Assembly: GCF_013255915.1 (NCBI RefSeq)
Contig: NZ_CP053896.1
Location: forward strand, 3,968,001-4,032,000
Reading direction: 5' to 3'
Length of the DNA: 64,000 nucleotides
Source: Providencia rettgeri
GTDB taxonomy: Bacteria; Pseudomonadota; Gammaproteobacteria; Enterobacterales; Enterobacteriaceae
The notes below the pieces were generated by a model. That model was not told the origin of the DNA, ran no database searches, and worked only from the letters and a program-made list of their open reading frames with translations. The position numbers and the translations under genes were made by a program. This document shows, piece after piece, positions 53,825-63,781 of the stretch; position 1 is the first letter of the stretch, and every line of letters starts with the position of its first letter.

Positions 53825-55162
53825 ATGGACTCTACAATGTGGATGATTGGTACTTTAGTTATCAGTATTTTACTAATCATCGTTTCAATTATTAAATTTA
53901 AGTTTCATCCCTTTTTAGCACTTTTACTCGCCAGCTTCTTTGTCGGTATCTCCATGCAAATGAATCCATTGGAGATGGTCAACGCTATCGAAAATGGCAT
54001 TGGGGGTACACTTGGTTTCTTAGCTGCCATTATCGGGCTAGGAACTATTCTTGGAAAAATGATGGAAATCTCCGGGGCAGCAGAGCGAATTGGGGTGACA
54101 TTACAAAAAAGCCGTTGGTTGACTCCCGATGTCACCATGGTACTCATTGGGTTAATCTGCGGTATCACCCTGTTTGTTGAGGTCGGTGTGGTGTTACTGA
54201 TCCCACTCGCATTTTCCATTGCCAAAAGAACCAATACTTCATTATTAAAGTTAGCGATCCCATTGTGTACTGCGCTGATGGCCGTCCATTGCATCGTACC
54301 GCCACACCCTGCTGCTCTATTTGTCACAAATGAATTAGGTGCTGATATTGGTACGGTGATTGTTGCAGGGTTAGCCGTAGGCCTAGTCGCATCATTAGTC
54401 GGCGGGCCACTGTTCCTCAAATTCTTAGGTGACCGCTTACCGTTTAAAACTGTGCCAGAAGCGTTCTCAGATCTTGAGGTACGTGAAGAAAAAGACTTAC
54501 CTTCTTTAGGTGCGACACTGTTCACGGTGTTATTGCCAATTGCCCTCATGTTAATCAAGACTGCCGCTGACTTGAACATGAGCAAAGATAGCCAGTTATT
54601 TACCCTCTTACAGTTTATTGGTAACCCAATAACCGCTATGTTTATTGCTGCTTTTGTCGCTTATTACATGTTAGGGATAAGACGTAACATGGGTATGAGC
54701 GTATTACTCAGCAAAACCGAAGAGAGTTTTAGCTCAATCGCTAATATTTTATTGATTATCGGCGCAGGCGGGGCATTTAACGGTATCTTAAAAGGCAGTG
54801 GACTGAGCGATTCCTTAGCGATGGTGTTATCTGGTATTGATATGCACCCAATTTTACTGGCTTGGCTAGTCGCCATTATTCTTCATGCCGCTGTCGGTTC
54901 TGCCACCGTTGCGATGATGGGCGCAACGGCGATTGTTGCTCCGCTAATGCCAATGTACCCACACATTAGCCCAGAAATTATGACATTAGCCATTGGCTCA
55001 GGCGCAATTGGCTGCACTATCGTCACTGATTCATTGTTCTGGTTAGTCAAACAGTACTGTAATGCGACTTTAGCCGAAACATTCCGTTTTTATAGTGTCG
55101 CCACGTTGATTGCGTCTTTCGTCGCGCTGGCCGGGACTTTTGCACTTTCATTTGTGATTTAA
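53825..55162 (+). CDS. dsdX: D-serine transporter DsdX (GntP family)
   Basis: 445-residue inner-membrane permease of the gluconate transporter family with about 12 or more hydrophobic segments. The stretches ENGIGGTLGFLAAIIGLGTILGKMMEISGAAERI and CIVPPHPAALFVTNELGADIG are characteristic. Directly before dsdA and divergent from dsdC, so D-serine import is the assigned role. Confidence 0.93.
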   Translation: MDSTMWMIGTLVISILLIIVSIIKFKFHPFLALLLASFFVGISMQMNPLEMVNAIENGIGGTLGFLAAIIGLGTILGKMMEISGAAERIGVTLQKSRWLTPDVTMVLIGLICGITLFVEVGVVLLIPLAFSIAKRTNTSLLKLAIPLCTALMAVHCIVPPHPAALFVTNELGADIGTVIVAGLAVGLVASLVGGPLFLKFLGDRLPFKTVPEAFSDLEVREEKDLPSLGATLFTVLLPIALMLIKTAADLNMSKDSQLFTLLQFIGNPITAMFIAAFVAYYMLGIRRNMGMSVLLSKTEESFSSIANILLIIGAGGAFNGILKGSGLSDSLAMVLSGIDMHPILLAWLVAIILHAAVGSATVAMMGATAIVAPLMPMYPHISPEIMTLAIGSGAIGCTIVTDSLFWLVKQYCNATLAETFRFYSVATLIASFVALAGTFALSFVI

Positions 55163-55174
55163 AAGAGAGTAATT

Positions 55175-56509
55175 ATGACTCAGATAAATGTTGATAAGTT
55201 AATTGCTGACTACCCTTTAGTTCAGGACTTAATCGATTTAAAGCAAATTGCGTGGTTCAACCCAAAGGTCACGACGACCCAAGCGGGTTTGCCTTATGTC
55301 GGGCTTATCATTGAAGATGTTCAAGATGCAGAAGCGCGCTTAACCCGCTTTGCGCCTTATTTGATGAAAGCGTTTCCAGAAACTCAAGCGACACAAGGGA
55401 TTATTGAATCTGAAGTTATCGATATTCCCAACATGCAGGCCGCGCTGGAAAAACGGTATCAAACGCCAATAACAGGGAAAATGTTACTGAAAAAAGATAG
55501 CCACCTGCCAATTTCAGGGTCAATCAAAGCCCGCGGTGGCATCTATGAGGTTTTAACCCATGCAGAAAAATTGGCTTTAGAAGCTGGTTTATTATCAACA
55601 GATGATAATTACGAAATTTTATTCTCAGAACAATTTCGTCAATTCTTTAGCCAATACCGCATCGCGGTGGGCTCAACCGGTAACCTTGGCATGTCCATCG
55701 GTATTATGAGCGCTAAACTTGGCTTTAGCGTCAGCGTGCATATGTCCGCAGATGCCAGACAATGGAAAAAAGACAAATTGCGTTCACATGGTGTGAATGT
55801 TGTGGAATATGAGCAAGATTACAGCATCGCCGTTGAACAAGGCCGTAAAGAAGCAGAAAAAGACCCAAACTGCTTTTTTATTGATGATGAAAACTCCACA
55901 ACCCTATTTCTTGGCTATGCCGTCGCAGGCCTTCGCCTAAAAAAACAATTTGTAGAGCAAGGGATTACAGTGGATAACGACCACCCGCTATTTGTCTATT
56001 TACCTTGTGGTGTTGGTGGTGGCCCCGGTGGCGTTGCTTTCGGGTTAAAACTCGCCTTTGGGGATGCCGCCCATTGCTTATTTGCAGAACCAACGCATTC
56101 ACCTTGTATGTTGTTAGGAGTACATACCGGGTTACATGATGGCGTGTCAGTTCAAGAGATTGGTATCGATAATATCACTGCCGCTGATGGCCTTGCCGTT
56201 GGCCGCGCATCCGGTTTTGTGGGGCGCGCGATGGAGCGGTTGATTGATGGTTATTACACTATCGATGATAGCGAAATGTATAACCTGTTAGGCTTACTCA
56301 ACCAGACCGAATCTATTAAATTAGAGCCTTCGGCCTTGGCGGGTATGACTGGCTGTGTGCATGTCACGCAAAACACAGATTATTTGCAATCCAAATCACT
56401 CACGCCTAAGCAACTGGCCAACGCAACACATCTGGTATGGGCAACAGGTGGCGGTATGGTACCCGCAGATGAGATGCAAAAATATTTATCACAAGCCAAT
56501 CTAAGTTAA
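55175..56509 (+). CDS. dsdA: D-serine ammonia-lyase DsdA
   Basis: 444 residues (E. coli 442). PLP enzyme that converts D-serine to pyruvate and ammonia. PLP-binding Lys118 lies in [14 protein letters not shown]; the phosphate-binding glycine loop is GSTGNLGMS; a second glycine-rich stretch is [14 protein letters not shown]. It starts 12 bases after dsdX. It detoxifies D-serine and allows its use as a carbon and nitrogen source. Confidence 0.95.
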   Translation: MTQINVDKLIADYPLVQDLIDLKQIAWFNPKVTTTQAGLPYVGLIIEDVQDAEARLTRFAPYLMKAFPETQATQGIIESEVIDIPNMQAALEKRYQTPITGKMLLKKDSHLPISGSIKARGGIYEVLTHAEKLALEAGLLSTDDNYEILFSEQFRQFFSQYRIAVGSTGNLGMSIGIMSAKLGFSVSVHMSADARQWKKDKLRSHGVNVVEYEQDYSIAVEQGRKEAEKDPNCFFIDDENSTTLFLGYAVAGLRLKKQFVEQGITVDNDHPLFVYLPCGVGGGPGGVAFGLKLAFGDAAHCLFAEPTHSPCMLLGVHTGLHDGVSVQEIGIDNITAADGLAVGRASGFVGRAMERLIDGYYTIDDSEMYNLLGLLNQTESIKLEPSALAGMTGCVHVTQNTDYLQSKSLTPKQLANATHLVWATGGGMVPADEMQKYLSQANLS

Positions 56510-56523
56510 CAATTAACATGTTC

Positions 56524-56560
56524 AAAGCCCTCCTCACGTTAAATGATATGAGGGCTTTTT
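56524..56560 (+). terminator. Terminator after dsdA
   Basis: Stem AAAGCCCTC / GAGGGCTTT with a 17-nt loop, ending in TTTTT. It lies between convergent dsdA and the M42 peptidase gene. Confidence 0.88.
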
Positions 56561-56578
56561 ACCATCAGCCGCAAATTA

Positions 56579-57640
56579 TTAGTTTTGCAATGATTGCCCC
56601 GGTAATGGGACTAAATCACTTTCAATATAGCGTCTCACTAAAGTCGCGAGCGCGACTAATGAGTCCAAATGAGTCCTTTCCCAACCGTGGGAGCTATCTA
56701 GTGCGAAACATGCTAAAGCCGCACGAATATCCCATCCTGCATCAATTGCTGCAGCACTATCCGAACGATAGTGTTTAAACGTATCGCGGACGTGAGGAAT
56801 GTCATACTGCTGGCATAATTGTAATAAATGCCGCGTAATTGCTAAATCAAACGGGCCGGTTCTGTCGCGAAAAGCTAAAGTGAGTGCGTCATCCCGTGTA
56901 GTTTGGTCAGGGGCAGAAACAGAGTTATCAATCGCTAATAATTCTTGAACCTGCGGACCAAAACCGTGGGTGCCTCCGATACCGACCTCTTCTGAAATCG
57001 TGAACATCATTTGGCAAGATACCGCTGGCACAATACCGTCATCCACCAGTGATTTTAATGCGGCTAACATCACTGCACATCCGGCTTTATCATCCAAATG
57101 ACGCGATACAATAAAACCGTTATCAATGAATTCGGGTTGAGCATCCACTGCAACAATATCACCGACGTTTAAGCCATGGGATTGCAAATCAGCAAAGTTA
57201 TAACAGGGGGCATCAAGGCGAATTTCTAAATTATCCCAATCGGCTACTTGGGTATCTACCTCAGTATTAAAACGGTGCCCTGAGGCTTTTAATGGCAAAA
57301 TTGTCCCACGATATTGGTGATCATCACTAAATACTGTCACCCTTGCACCTTCCGCAAAACGGGCTGCCCATGTGCCTGTATTACGCAGTGCCAAACGCCC
57401 ATTCGGTTTGAGTTGTGTCACCATCGCCCCTAATGTATCAAGGTGTGCGGCCAATGCACGTTTAGGTTCTTCAGAACCGAGTGTGATATAGAGCACCCCG
57501 CGGCGTGTGTATTTTGGTGTAAACCCCAACTCCGACAACCATTGGTGAGTTTGCGCAACGGCTTGTTCAGTCATCCCTACAGGGCTAGGTGTGCATAATA
57601 ATGTTTTTAATACAGAGGTCAGATATACTTTATCTATCAT
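56579..57640 (-). CDS. M42-family metallo-aminopeptidase
   Basis: 353 residues from ATG 57640 (AGATAGG upstream; a GTG at 57658 inside the GntR gene is less likely). Dinuclear metal peptidase: ligands in AAHLDTLG, RHLDDKAGC, ISEEVGIGGTHG and the late His of SSHGWERTH. Cytoplasmic peptide trimming is the family role (FrvX/YpdE/glutamyl aminopeptidase type). It is last in an oligopeptide importer operon, so it probably degrades the imported peptide. Confidence 0.88.
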   Translation of the reverse strand: MIDKVYLTSVLKTLLCTPSPVGMTEQAVAQTHQWLSELGFTPKYTRRGVLYITLGSEEPKRALAAHLDTLGAMVTQLKPNGRLALRNTGTWAARFAEGARVTVFSDDHQYRGTILPLKASGHRFNTEVDTQVADWDNLEIRLDAPCYNFADLQSHGLNVGDIVAVDAQPEFIDNGFIVSRHLDDKAGCAVMLAALKSLVDDGIVPAVSCQMMFTISEEVGIGGTHGFGPQVQELLAIDNSVSAPDQTTRDDALTLAFRDRTGPFDLAITRHLLQLCQQYDIPHVRDTFKHYRSDSAAAIDAGWDIRAALACFALDSSHGWERTHLDSLVALATLVRRYIESDLVPLPGQSLQN

Positions 57641-57644
57641 TATA

Positions 57645-58415
57645 TTACCTATCTTCACTTAAGAAACGTTCTTGTAATGTGGCTTGTAGCGCTAACATGG
57701 CTTGTTCTGCATAAGCCATATGTGCTTCCATTACCGATTGAACTTTAGCGGCATCTTTACGGCGTAAAGCCTCGATTAATTGATATTGGTATTCGATGCC
57801 TTGTCGCCTGTCGACAGGCTCAGGTTTTAAATAAATGTCCTGACAAACGGCTAAGTCTTTGAGTAAGCGTTGTAAAAAATGGCAGATAAACACTAATAAA
57901 ACGTTATCGGAATAGCTAGCGACCACCGCATGAAAATCCAGTTCTGCCATTCGTTGCTGCCAGCGTTCATTTTCATCTACGGGCTCATGGTCATAAATGG
58001 CGATGGTATCGTACAGCTTTTGAATTCCTGCGTTATCGATATTATCAATGGCACTGACTGCTACCACCGGTTCTAATAATTTACGTAACGTATAAATATC
58101 CTTGATTGATATATCCCGCGTAAATAAATAGTTTGATAACAAACTCATCGCTCGCGCTTCAGTCATTGAATCAATAAACGCGCCACCACCAGGCCCAGTT
58201 TTTGTTTTAATTAACCCTTGAACTTCCAATGACTTTAATGCTTCTCTCACAGTGCTTTTGCTAGCGTTATAATGTTCAATTAGCTCTTTTTCTTGTGGCA
58301 AACGGTCACCGGGTATGAGGTTATTGGCCATAATGGTTTCTTTTATCGCATTGACGATTTCATCAGTACGTTTAATACGCACTGACTCTATCGTCATTGG
58401 CTTATTGGTGCTCAT
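57645..58415 (-). CDS. GntR-family (FadR/FCD) transcriptional regulator
   Basis: 256 residues. The N-terminal winged HTH (about 10-80) has LIPGDRLPQEKELIEHYNASKSTVREALKSLEVQGLI; the C-terminal helical FCD domain follows, with DFHAVVASYSDN and the HMAYAEQAM end supplying metal or acid ligand residues. It sits inside the importer-peptidase operon and likely regulates it through the repeats near 63.7 kb. Confidence 0.88.
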   Translation of the reverse strand: MSTNKPMTIESVRIKRTDEIVNAIKETIMANNLIPGDRLPQEKELIEHYNASKSTVREALKSLEVQGLIKTKTGPGGGAFIDSMTEARAMSLLSNYLFTRDISIKDIYTLRKLLEPVVAVSAIDNIDNAGIQKLYDTIAIYDHEPVDENERWQQRMAELDFHAVVASYSDNVLLVFICHFLQRLLKDLAVCQDIYLKPEPVDRRQGIEYQYQLIEALRRKDAAKVQSVMEAHMAYAEQAMLALQATLQERFLSEDR

Positions 58416-58445
58416 ATTAGCTTCTCAACTGGTTTAAATAAGTTT

Positions 58446-59249
58446 CTAATCGACTGAATCAACACGAATTCGTGGGGCACTTGCCAATAAATTTCGCGTA
58501 TATTCATGCTCCGGTGCGGCAAATAAGCTGCGGGTATCTCGACATTCTAGCAAATCCCCTAAATAGAGTACGGCAACTCTATCTGCAATCGACTCCACTA
58601 CCGCCAAATCATGGCTAATAAATAAATACGACAATGAAAACTGTTGTTTAAGTTGTTCTAATAACAATAAAACTTGCGCTTGTACCGAAACATCCAGCGC
58701 ACTAACGGGTTCATCAAGTACCAATATTCGTGCATCCGCAGCTAATGCTCTCGCAATCGCTAACCGCTGTGCCTGCCCTCCTGAAAACTCATGAGGATAG
58801 CAAGCTAAAGCGTCGATTGGCATATTGACGGCTTCGAGTAATTCCGCCAAACGCTTCGCTCTTTGTGATGTGTTCATGTGCTTTAAGTATTTCAATGGAA
58901 CCGTTAATGTCTCGCCTATCGTTTTACGGGGGTTCAAAGATGCAACCGGGTCTTGAAAAACGTACTGAATGGCTTGCCCAAATGCACGTGAACCATGTTG
59001 CAGCCATTCGGCACGAGTTTGCCCTAATACCGTGATTTCCCCCGAGGTTTCACGCTCCAACCCAACTAAAATACGCGCTAAGGTACTTTTTCCAGAGCCA
59101 CTCTCCCCTACAACAGCAAGGGTTTCACCTTCATAGAGCGATAATGAAATATTTTTTAGTGCGTGAACTTGGCGTCCACGAGGGTGAAATAGGCTTCTTG
59201 GCTGCCCGAAGGTTTTCACCAACTGATTAACCTCAATCACTTTTTTCAT
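58446..59249 (-). CDS. Oligopeptide/dipeptide ABC transporter ATPase (DppF-like)
   Basis: 267 residues. Walker A GESGSGKST (48-56), signature FSGGQAQRLAIARAL, Walker B RILVLDEPVSALDV and switch His in LFISHDLAV. The C-terminal Opp/Dpp extension is short (EHEYTRNLLASAP). It overlaps the fused permease-ATPase gene by one base; together the two ATPase domains would form the heterodimer. Confidence 0.92.
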   Translation of the reverse strand: MKKVIEVNQLVKTFGQPRSLFHPRGRQVHALKNISLSLYEGETLAVVGESGSGKSTLARILVGLERETSGEITVLGQTRAEWLQHGSRAFGQAIQYVFQDPVASLNPRKTIGETLTVPLKYLKHMNTSQRAKRLAELLEAVNMPIDALACYPHEFSGGQAQRLAIARALAADARILVLDEPVSALDVSVQAQVLLLLEQLKQQFSLSYLFISHDLAVVESIADRVAVLYLGDLLECRDTRSLFAAPEHEYTRNLLASAPRIRVDSVD

Positions 59250-61063
59250 TAAACCTCCTGAGCCGATGTTAAATCATCACCATTGGGCTGATGACCATAA
59301 AGTTGTTGGACTTGTTTTAAAAATCCACGCCCTTCCCCTAATTTAGGGACACTGGCGATCAGGCGTTGTGTGTAAGGATGCTGAGGCTGGCGTAATACCG
59401 TTTGTGTCTCCCCTGTTTCAACTATCTCACCTTGCTGCATGACGGCAACACGGTCGCAAATTTGGTTAATAACCGCGAAATCATGGGTAATAAATAAGAG
59501 TGCAACACCGCGTTCACGGCGTAGTTGGTTGAGTAACTCTAAAATACGCGCCTGCACCGTAACATCTAATGCGGTGGTCGGCTCGTCGGCAATAATCAAC
59601 ACAGGATCATTAGCCAATGCCATCGCTATCCCTACCCGCTGGCGCTGCCCGCCCGAAAGCTCATGGGGGTAGGCATCAAAACGCTCCTGCGCATCTGGGA
59701 TCCCAACGCTATCCAATAATTCAATGGCTTTATTTTTCGCCTCATAGAATGACAACGATTGGTGAGCAGTAATGGCCTCACGCAATTGCACACCTATGGT
59801 AAATTGCGGATGGAGTGTCGTCAGCGGGTCTTGGAAAATATAGGATACCTTCGCACCGCGACGGCGCTGCATAACAGATAACGGTAATGACAACATTTCT
59901 TCATGTTCTACATAAATACCACCAGCGGTAACCAACGCAGGAGGCGATGCAAGCAACCCCATTACAGATAAAGCCGTAACACTCTTACCCGAACCGCTTT
60001 CTCCAATTAGCCCTAAACATTCCCCCGCACCAACGGTAAAACTGATCCCTTTTACCGTTGGGCGTAATTGATTTCCTTGGCGAAAAGCGACCGACAAGTC
60101 TTTGACTTCTAATACCGCTTGTTCACCTCCCGTTTTCGCAGGAATATTAACTCTGTCAGTCTGTGTCATCGGTTGTGAGCGCTGTAAAGCTCCTGATTTT
60201 AACCGTGGATCAAGAATGTCACGCACGCCATCCCCTAACAGGTTAAAACTAATCACAATAAGAAAGATCATAATACCAGGTACCAATGCCACATGAGGAG
60301 CAACAAACATTTGTGCGCGCCCTTGCCCTAGCATTGAACCTAAATCTGCATTCGGTGGTTGAGTACCTAGCCCTAAAAATGACAAGCCTGCCGTCTCTAA
60401 GATCATCCAGCCAATGGTCGTTGACATGGTAACCACAATGATTGGCAAGACATTCGGTAACACTTCCGTTAATAGGACTTGTAGGTGGTTTTTACCTGAC
60501 AACCTTGCAGCTTGAATAAAGTCTCTATCACGTAACCCCACCGTTAACCCACGAATATTCCTAGCAAAAAAGGGAATATTCACTAATGCGATAGCATACA
60601 ACGCATTGAGTAGTCCTGGCCCAAGTACCGCTACAATCGCTAATGCCAATAAAATGTATGGAAATGCCATTAGCATATCAATACAACGCATCAATAATGT
60701 ATCGGTACGGTGGCCAACATACCCAGCAACCAAGCCAATCAGGGTGCCGAATATTGCCGCAATCAGTGTTGCGGAAATACCGACCAATAGAGATACTCGC
60801 GTTCCCCACAGCAATCGAGACAAAATATCTCGCCCTAAATGGTCAGTACCTAATAAATGGCCAGATGAAAAAGCGGGAAGTAGCCGATTAACTAAATCCG
60901 TTTCATCAGGATTAGCAAGGGGAAGCCAAGGCGCTAAAAATGCCAAGAGCATAATGATAGATAACGTAAATAAGCCCAAAGTTGCTAAACGGTTCGCCAG
61001 TAATAATGAGCCAATCGATTGGCGATGACGATGCTGAATAACAGGGGTCACTGACTGGCTCAT
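59249..61063 (-). CDS. Fused oligopeptide permease (DppC-like) and ATPase (DppD-like)
   Basis: 604 residues that join two usually separate subunits. Residues about 1-290 are a DppC/GsiD-type permease: N-terminal segment, LLGTDHLGRDILSRLLWGTRVSLL, EAA-type loop AARLSGKNHLQVLLTEVLP and the DPRLKSG end. After a linker (about 290-315) comes a full ABC ATPase with GESGSGKS, ELSGGQRQRVGIAMAL, LIIADEPTTALDV and the C-terminal QPQHPYTQRLIASVP peptide-transporter tail. No stop or frameshift at the junction. Such fusions exist in annotated genomes but are uncommon in enterics. Confidence 0.93.
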   Translation of the reverse strand: MSQSVTPVIQHRHRQSIGSLLLANRLATLGLFTLSIIMLLAFLAPWLPLANPDETDLVNRLLPAFSSGHLLGTDHLGRDILSRLLWGTRVSLLVGISATLIAAIFGTLIGLVAGYVGHRTDTLLMRCIDMLMAFPYILLALAIVAVLGPGLLNALYAIALVNIPFFARNIRGLTVGLRDRDFIQAARLSGKNHLQVLLTEVLPNVLPIIVVTMSTTIGWMILETAGLSFLGLGTQPPNADLGSMLGQGRAQMFVAPHVALVPGIMIFLIVISFNLLGDGVRDILDPRLKSGALQRSQPMTQTDRVNIPAKTGGEQAVLEVKDLSVAFRQGNQLRPTVKGISFTVGAGECLGLIGESGSGKSVTALSVMGLLASPPALVTAGGIYVEHEEMLSLPLSVMQRRRGAKVSYIFQDPLTTLHPQFTIGVQLREAITAHQSLSFYEAKNKAIELLDSVGIPDAQERFDAYPHELSGGQRQRVGIAMALANDPVLIIADEPTTALDVTVQARILELLNQLRRERGVALLFITHDFAVINQICDRVAVMQQGEIVETGETQTVLRQPQHPYTQRLIASVPKLGEGRGFLKQVQQLYGHQPNGDDLTSAQEV

Positions 61064-62007
61064 GATTTCAACCTCGGGTCTAACATGGCTTGCACAACAT
61101 CTGCAAGTAAATTGATAAAGACATAGGACGCTGCTGCAATCAATACGCCCCCTTGAACTAAAAACAAGTCACGGGTTGCGACAGCCTTCACTAGCATTGC
61201 GCCGAGCCCCGGCCACTGAAAAACGGTTTCAATATACACCGCACCACCAAAAACAAAGCCCGCTTGGATACCAATGACTGGGATAACGGAAACCAGTGCC
61301 ATGCGAAATGCATGGCGAAAAATCACTTTGCGCTCGCTCAAGCCTTTTGCTCTTGCGGTACGAATAAAATCAAGTCGCAGTACTTCTAACATTGCTGTGC
61401 GTGTCAAACGCGCTATCACCCCTGTTGCGACTAATGAAAGCGTCACTGCGGGTAAAACAAGGTGATGCAATAAATCGCTCAGGCCACCGCCTTGCCAAAT
61501 ATCGTACATTCCTGATGCCGGAACCCATTGTAATTGAACAGAAAAAAGCATAATCATCAATAAGCCGATCCAAAAAGATGGCATTGAGATCCCCAATAAA
61601 ACAGCAAGTGTAATAAATCGGTCACTCCAACTGAATTGACGAATAGCGGAAAGGACTCCGGCCAGTAACCCTAAAATTGAACTCAGTAATAATGCACTTC
61701 CGCCCAAAATTAATGTGGCAGAAAATCGCTCTAAAACTTCATCAACAACTGGCCGGTTAAGAACAAATGAACGGCCAAAATCACCCGAAATTAAATTATG
61801 CATCCAAATAAAATATTGCTGATATAACGGCTTATCCAACCCAAGCTCTGTTTTTACTCTCGCCACATTTTCAGGAGTTGCCCAAGGGCCAAGCAGCGCT
61901 TGAGCCGGGTCTCCAGGGATCATTGCCATGATAAAAAAGACAATTAACGTCAAACCAATCAGTATGGGTATGGTCGCTAAAATGCGTTTCAAACAGTATA
62001 ACCACAT
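61060..62007 (-). CDS. Oligopeptide ABC transporter permease (DppB-like)
   Basis: 315 residues from ATG 62007 (GGGG eight bases upstream; a TTG at 62028 is weaker). About six membrane segments, start MWLYCLKRILATIPILIGLTLIVFF, the MIPGDPAQALLG loop and EAA-type stretch ARAKGLSERKVIFRHAFRMALV. Overlaps the fused gene by four bases; partner of its permease half. Confidence 0.92.
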   Translation of the reverse strand: MWLYCLKRILATIPILIGLTLIVFFIMAMIPGDPAQALLGPWATPENVARVKTELGLDKPLYQQYFIWMHNLISGDFGRSFVLNRPVVDEVLERFSATLILGGSALLLSSILGLLAGVLSAIRQFSWSDRFITLAVLLGISMPSFWIGLLMIMLFSVQLQWVPASGMYDIWQGGGLSDLLHHLVLPAVTLSLVATGVIARLTRTAMLEVLRLDFIRTARAKGLSERKVIFRHAFRMALVSVIPVIGIQAGFVFGGAVYIETVFQWPGLGAMLVKAVATRDLFLVQGGVLIAAASYVFINLLADVVQAMLDPRLKS

Positions 62008-62058
62008 AATTTTTCCCCATAAAATCAAAAGATTAATTGAATATTTAATTCACATTAA

Positions 62059-63618
62059 TCAATCTTTACGAACGTCTTTAAGTAATAAGTTAAAGTTAGG
62101 CTGCAATTTGAAATGTCTAACATGCTCATTAGCGACCGCATTTTGCTTCCAATTCGCCACAAATAACCAAGGGGCATCTTGATGAACAATTTTTTGTACT
62201 TGCCGATATAGCTGGGCGCGCTCCTCGAGATTATTGGTGACTCGAGCTTTGTCTAATAACCTATCGAGCTGCTTGTTACTGTAATAACCAGAATTGAACC
62301 CGCCTTTATCCGGCCAAGAAGCGCTATGTAAGGTTAAAAAAGGCAAAGTATCTGGGTCATTCGTCATCCATGCCATTTCGGCCATATGCGCTTGTTTTAG
62401 ACCTGCATTGACCTTTGATAGGTAAGTATTCCATTCAAAGGTTTGAATTTCGACAGATAGCCCAACCGCTTTCAGGTCTGCTTGAATGGCTGTCGCCATG
62501 GGGATCGGGTCTAGCATCCCTGAGCCCCCTTCCGTGACATAAAAAATAACTTTTTGCCCTTGAGCTCCCGCTTCTGCTATCAATTGGCGTGCTTTTTCAG
62601 GGTCATAAGGATAAGCCTCTGTTTCTGCATCAAATGCCCAATCGAATGCCGATGGGATGGGCCCTTGTGCTACCCCCGCAGAGTCCTGAAGAATGTATTT
62701 CACAATATTGTCTTTATTTACCGCGTAGTTAACGGCTTGCCTCACACGTACATCATCAAATGGTGGCTGAGACGCATTGAGCATGGCATACCAAACATGC
62801 GGCCCTACGGCTTCATAAACATGAAAGCGGTTGTCATTAACAAATAATGGGACGTTATCAGCAGGGACTTCTACCATGGCATCAATCCCCCCCGATAACA
62901 TTTCGGCTACCCGAGTATTGGCGTCAGTGATAGGCCGAAAAACAACATGTTTTAAACTGGGTTTACCATCCCAATAGTCTTCATTAGCGGATACGACTAC
63001 CCTTTGGTTTGCGGTCCACTCATCAAACTTGAAGGGACCTGTTCCGCTAGGGTGCCGGCTAAAGTCTTTGTCATATTTCTTTACTGCTGCGGGTGAAACA
63101 ATCAGCCCTGCTGGTGTCGCTAAGTTCGATAAAAACGGGGCAAACGGTTCTTTTAAGGCAAACACCACCGTTTTATCATCTGGAGTTTCTATCTTGTCTA
63201 TTGCAGAAAAGAAAAATGATAATGGGAATGGCCCTGTATGGTAGTATGGGTGCTGGTTATCCAACATTCGCTCAAATGTGAATTTAACTGCATCCGCATT
63301 GAATGGGCTACCATCGTGAAATTTTATATTCTCGCGTAAGTGGAAAGTATATGTGAGGCCATCATCACTAACAGACCATGATTGGGCTAAAGCAGGTTCA
63401 AGCGTCAATGTACCATCCGCATTACGAACTAACCCTTCATACAAGTTAACCAAAATTCGAGAATCATTCGCAGCGGTTGCCACTTGTGGGTCTAATGACT
63501 GCGGCTCAGCAACTTGCCCTAATAACAAGACATCAGGATGGTTCACCGCCAATGTCGGTAGCGAAATAAAGCATAAAAGCCAAAAACTGGCTATCCACCC
63601 ACATAAACGCATTTTCAT
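62059..63618 (-). CDS. Periplasmic peptide-binding protein (SBP family 5)
   Basis: 519 residues from ATG 63618 (GGGGG six bases upstream); a longer frame to 63675 would put 19 extra residues before the signal peptide. Signal peptide about 1-24 (SLPTLA). Family 5 marks: QVAEPQSLDPQVATAAND, LYEGLVRNADGTLTLEPALAQSWSVSDDGLTYTFHLRENIKFHDG, and RQAVNYAVNKDNIV. Sugar or nickel binding is unlikely given the M42 peptidase downstream; a small peptide is the probable ligand. First gene of the importer operon. Confidence 0.92.
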   Translation of the reverse strand: MKMRLCGWIASFWLLCFISLPTLAVNHPDVLLLGQVAEPQSLDPQVATAANDSRILVNLYEGLVRNADGTLTLEPALAQSWSVSDDGLTYTFHLRENIKFHDGSPFNADAVKFTFERMLDNQHPYYHTGPFPLSFFFSAIDKIETPDDKTVVFALKEPFAPFLSNLATPAGLIVSPAAVKKYDKDFSRHPSGTGPFKFDEWTANQRVVVSANEDYWDGKPSLKHVVFRPITDANTRVAEMLSGGIDAMVEVPADNVPLFVNDNRFHVYEAVGPHVWYAMLNASQPPFDDVRVRQAVNYAVNKDNIVKYILQDSAGVAQGPIPSAFDWAFDAETEAYPYDPEKARQLIAEAGAQGQKVIFYVTEGGSGMLDPIPMATAIQADLKAVGLSVEIQTFEWNTYLSKVNAGLKQAHMAEMAWMTNDPDTLPFLTLHSASWPDKGGFNSGYYSNKQLDRLLDKARVTNNLEERAQLYRQVQKIVHQDAPWLFVANWKQNAVANEHVRHFKLQPNFNLLLKDVRKD

Positions 63619-63704
63619 TTGCTTCCCCCTGAGTGCTGACATTGCTATATGATTGTGAAGTGTGATTTGTGTCAATTTTGTTAATAATTTTATCTTTTTC
63701 TTTA

Positions 63705-63752
63705 TTTATGATGATAAATTATATTTCAAGCAAGAATTTATAATGATAAATT
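63705..63752. promoter_or_regulatory. Paired 16-bp direct repeats in the divergent binding protein/DUF1028 spacer
   Basis: TTTATGATGATAAATT (63705-63720) and TTTATAATGATAAATT (63737-63752) differ at one position and are 32 bp apart (three helical turns). ATAAATT / AATTTAT (63714-63741) also form an inverted pair. Candidate GntR-regulator sites serving both directions. Confidence 0.6.
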
Positions 63753-63781
63753 TGATCAAGGTCTAATTTATGAGGTGTAAA

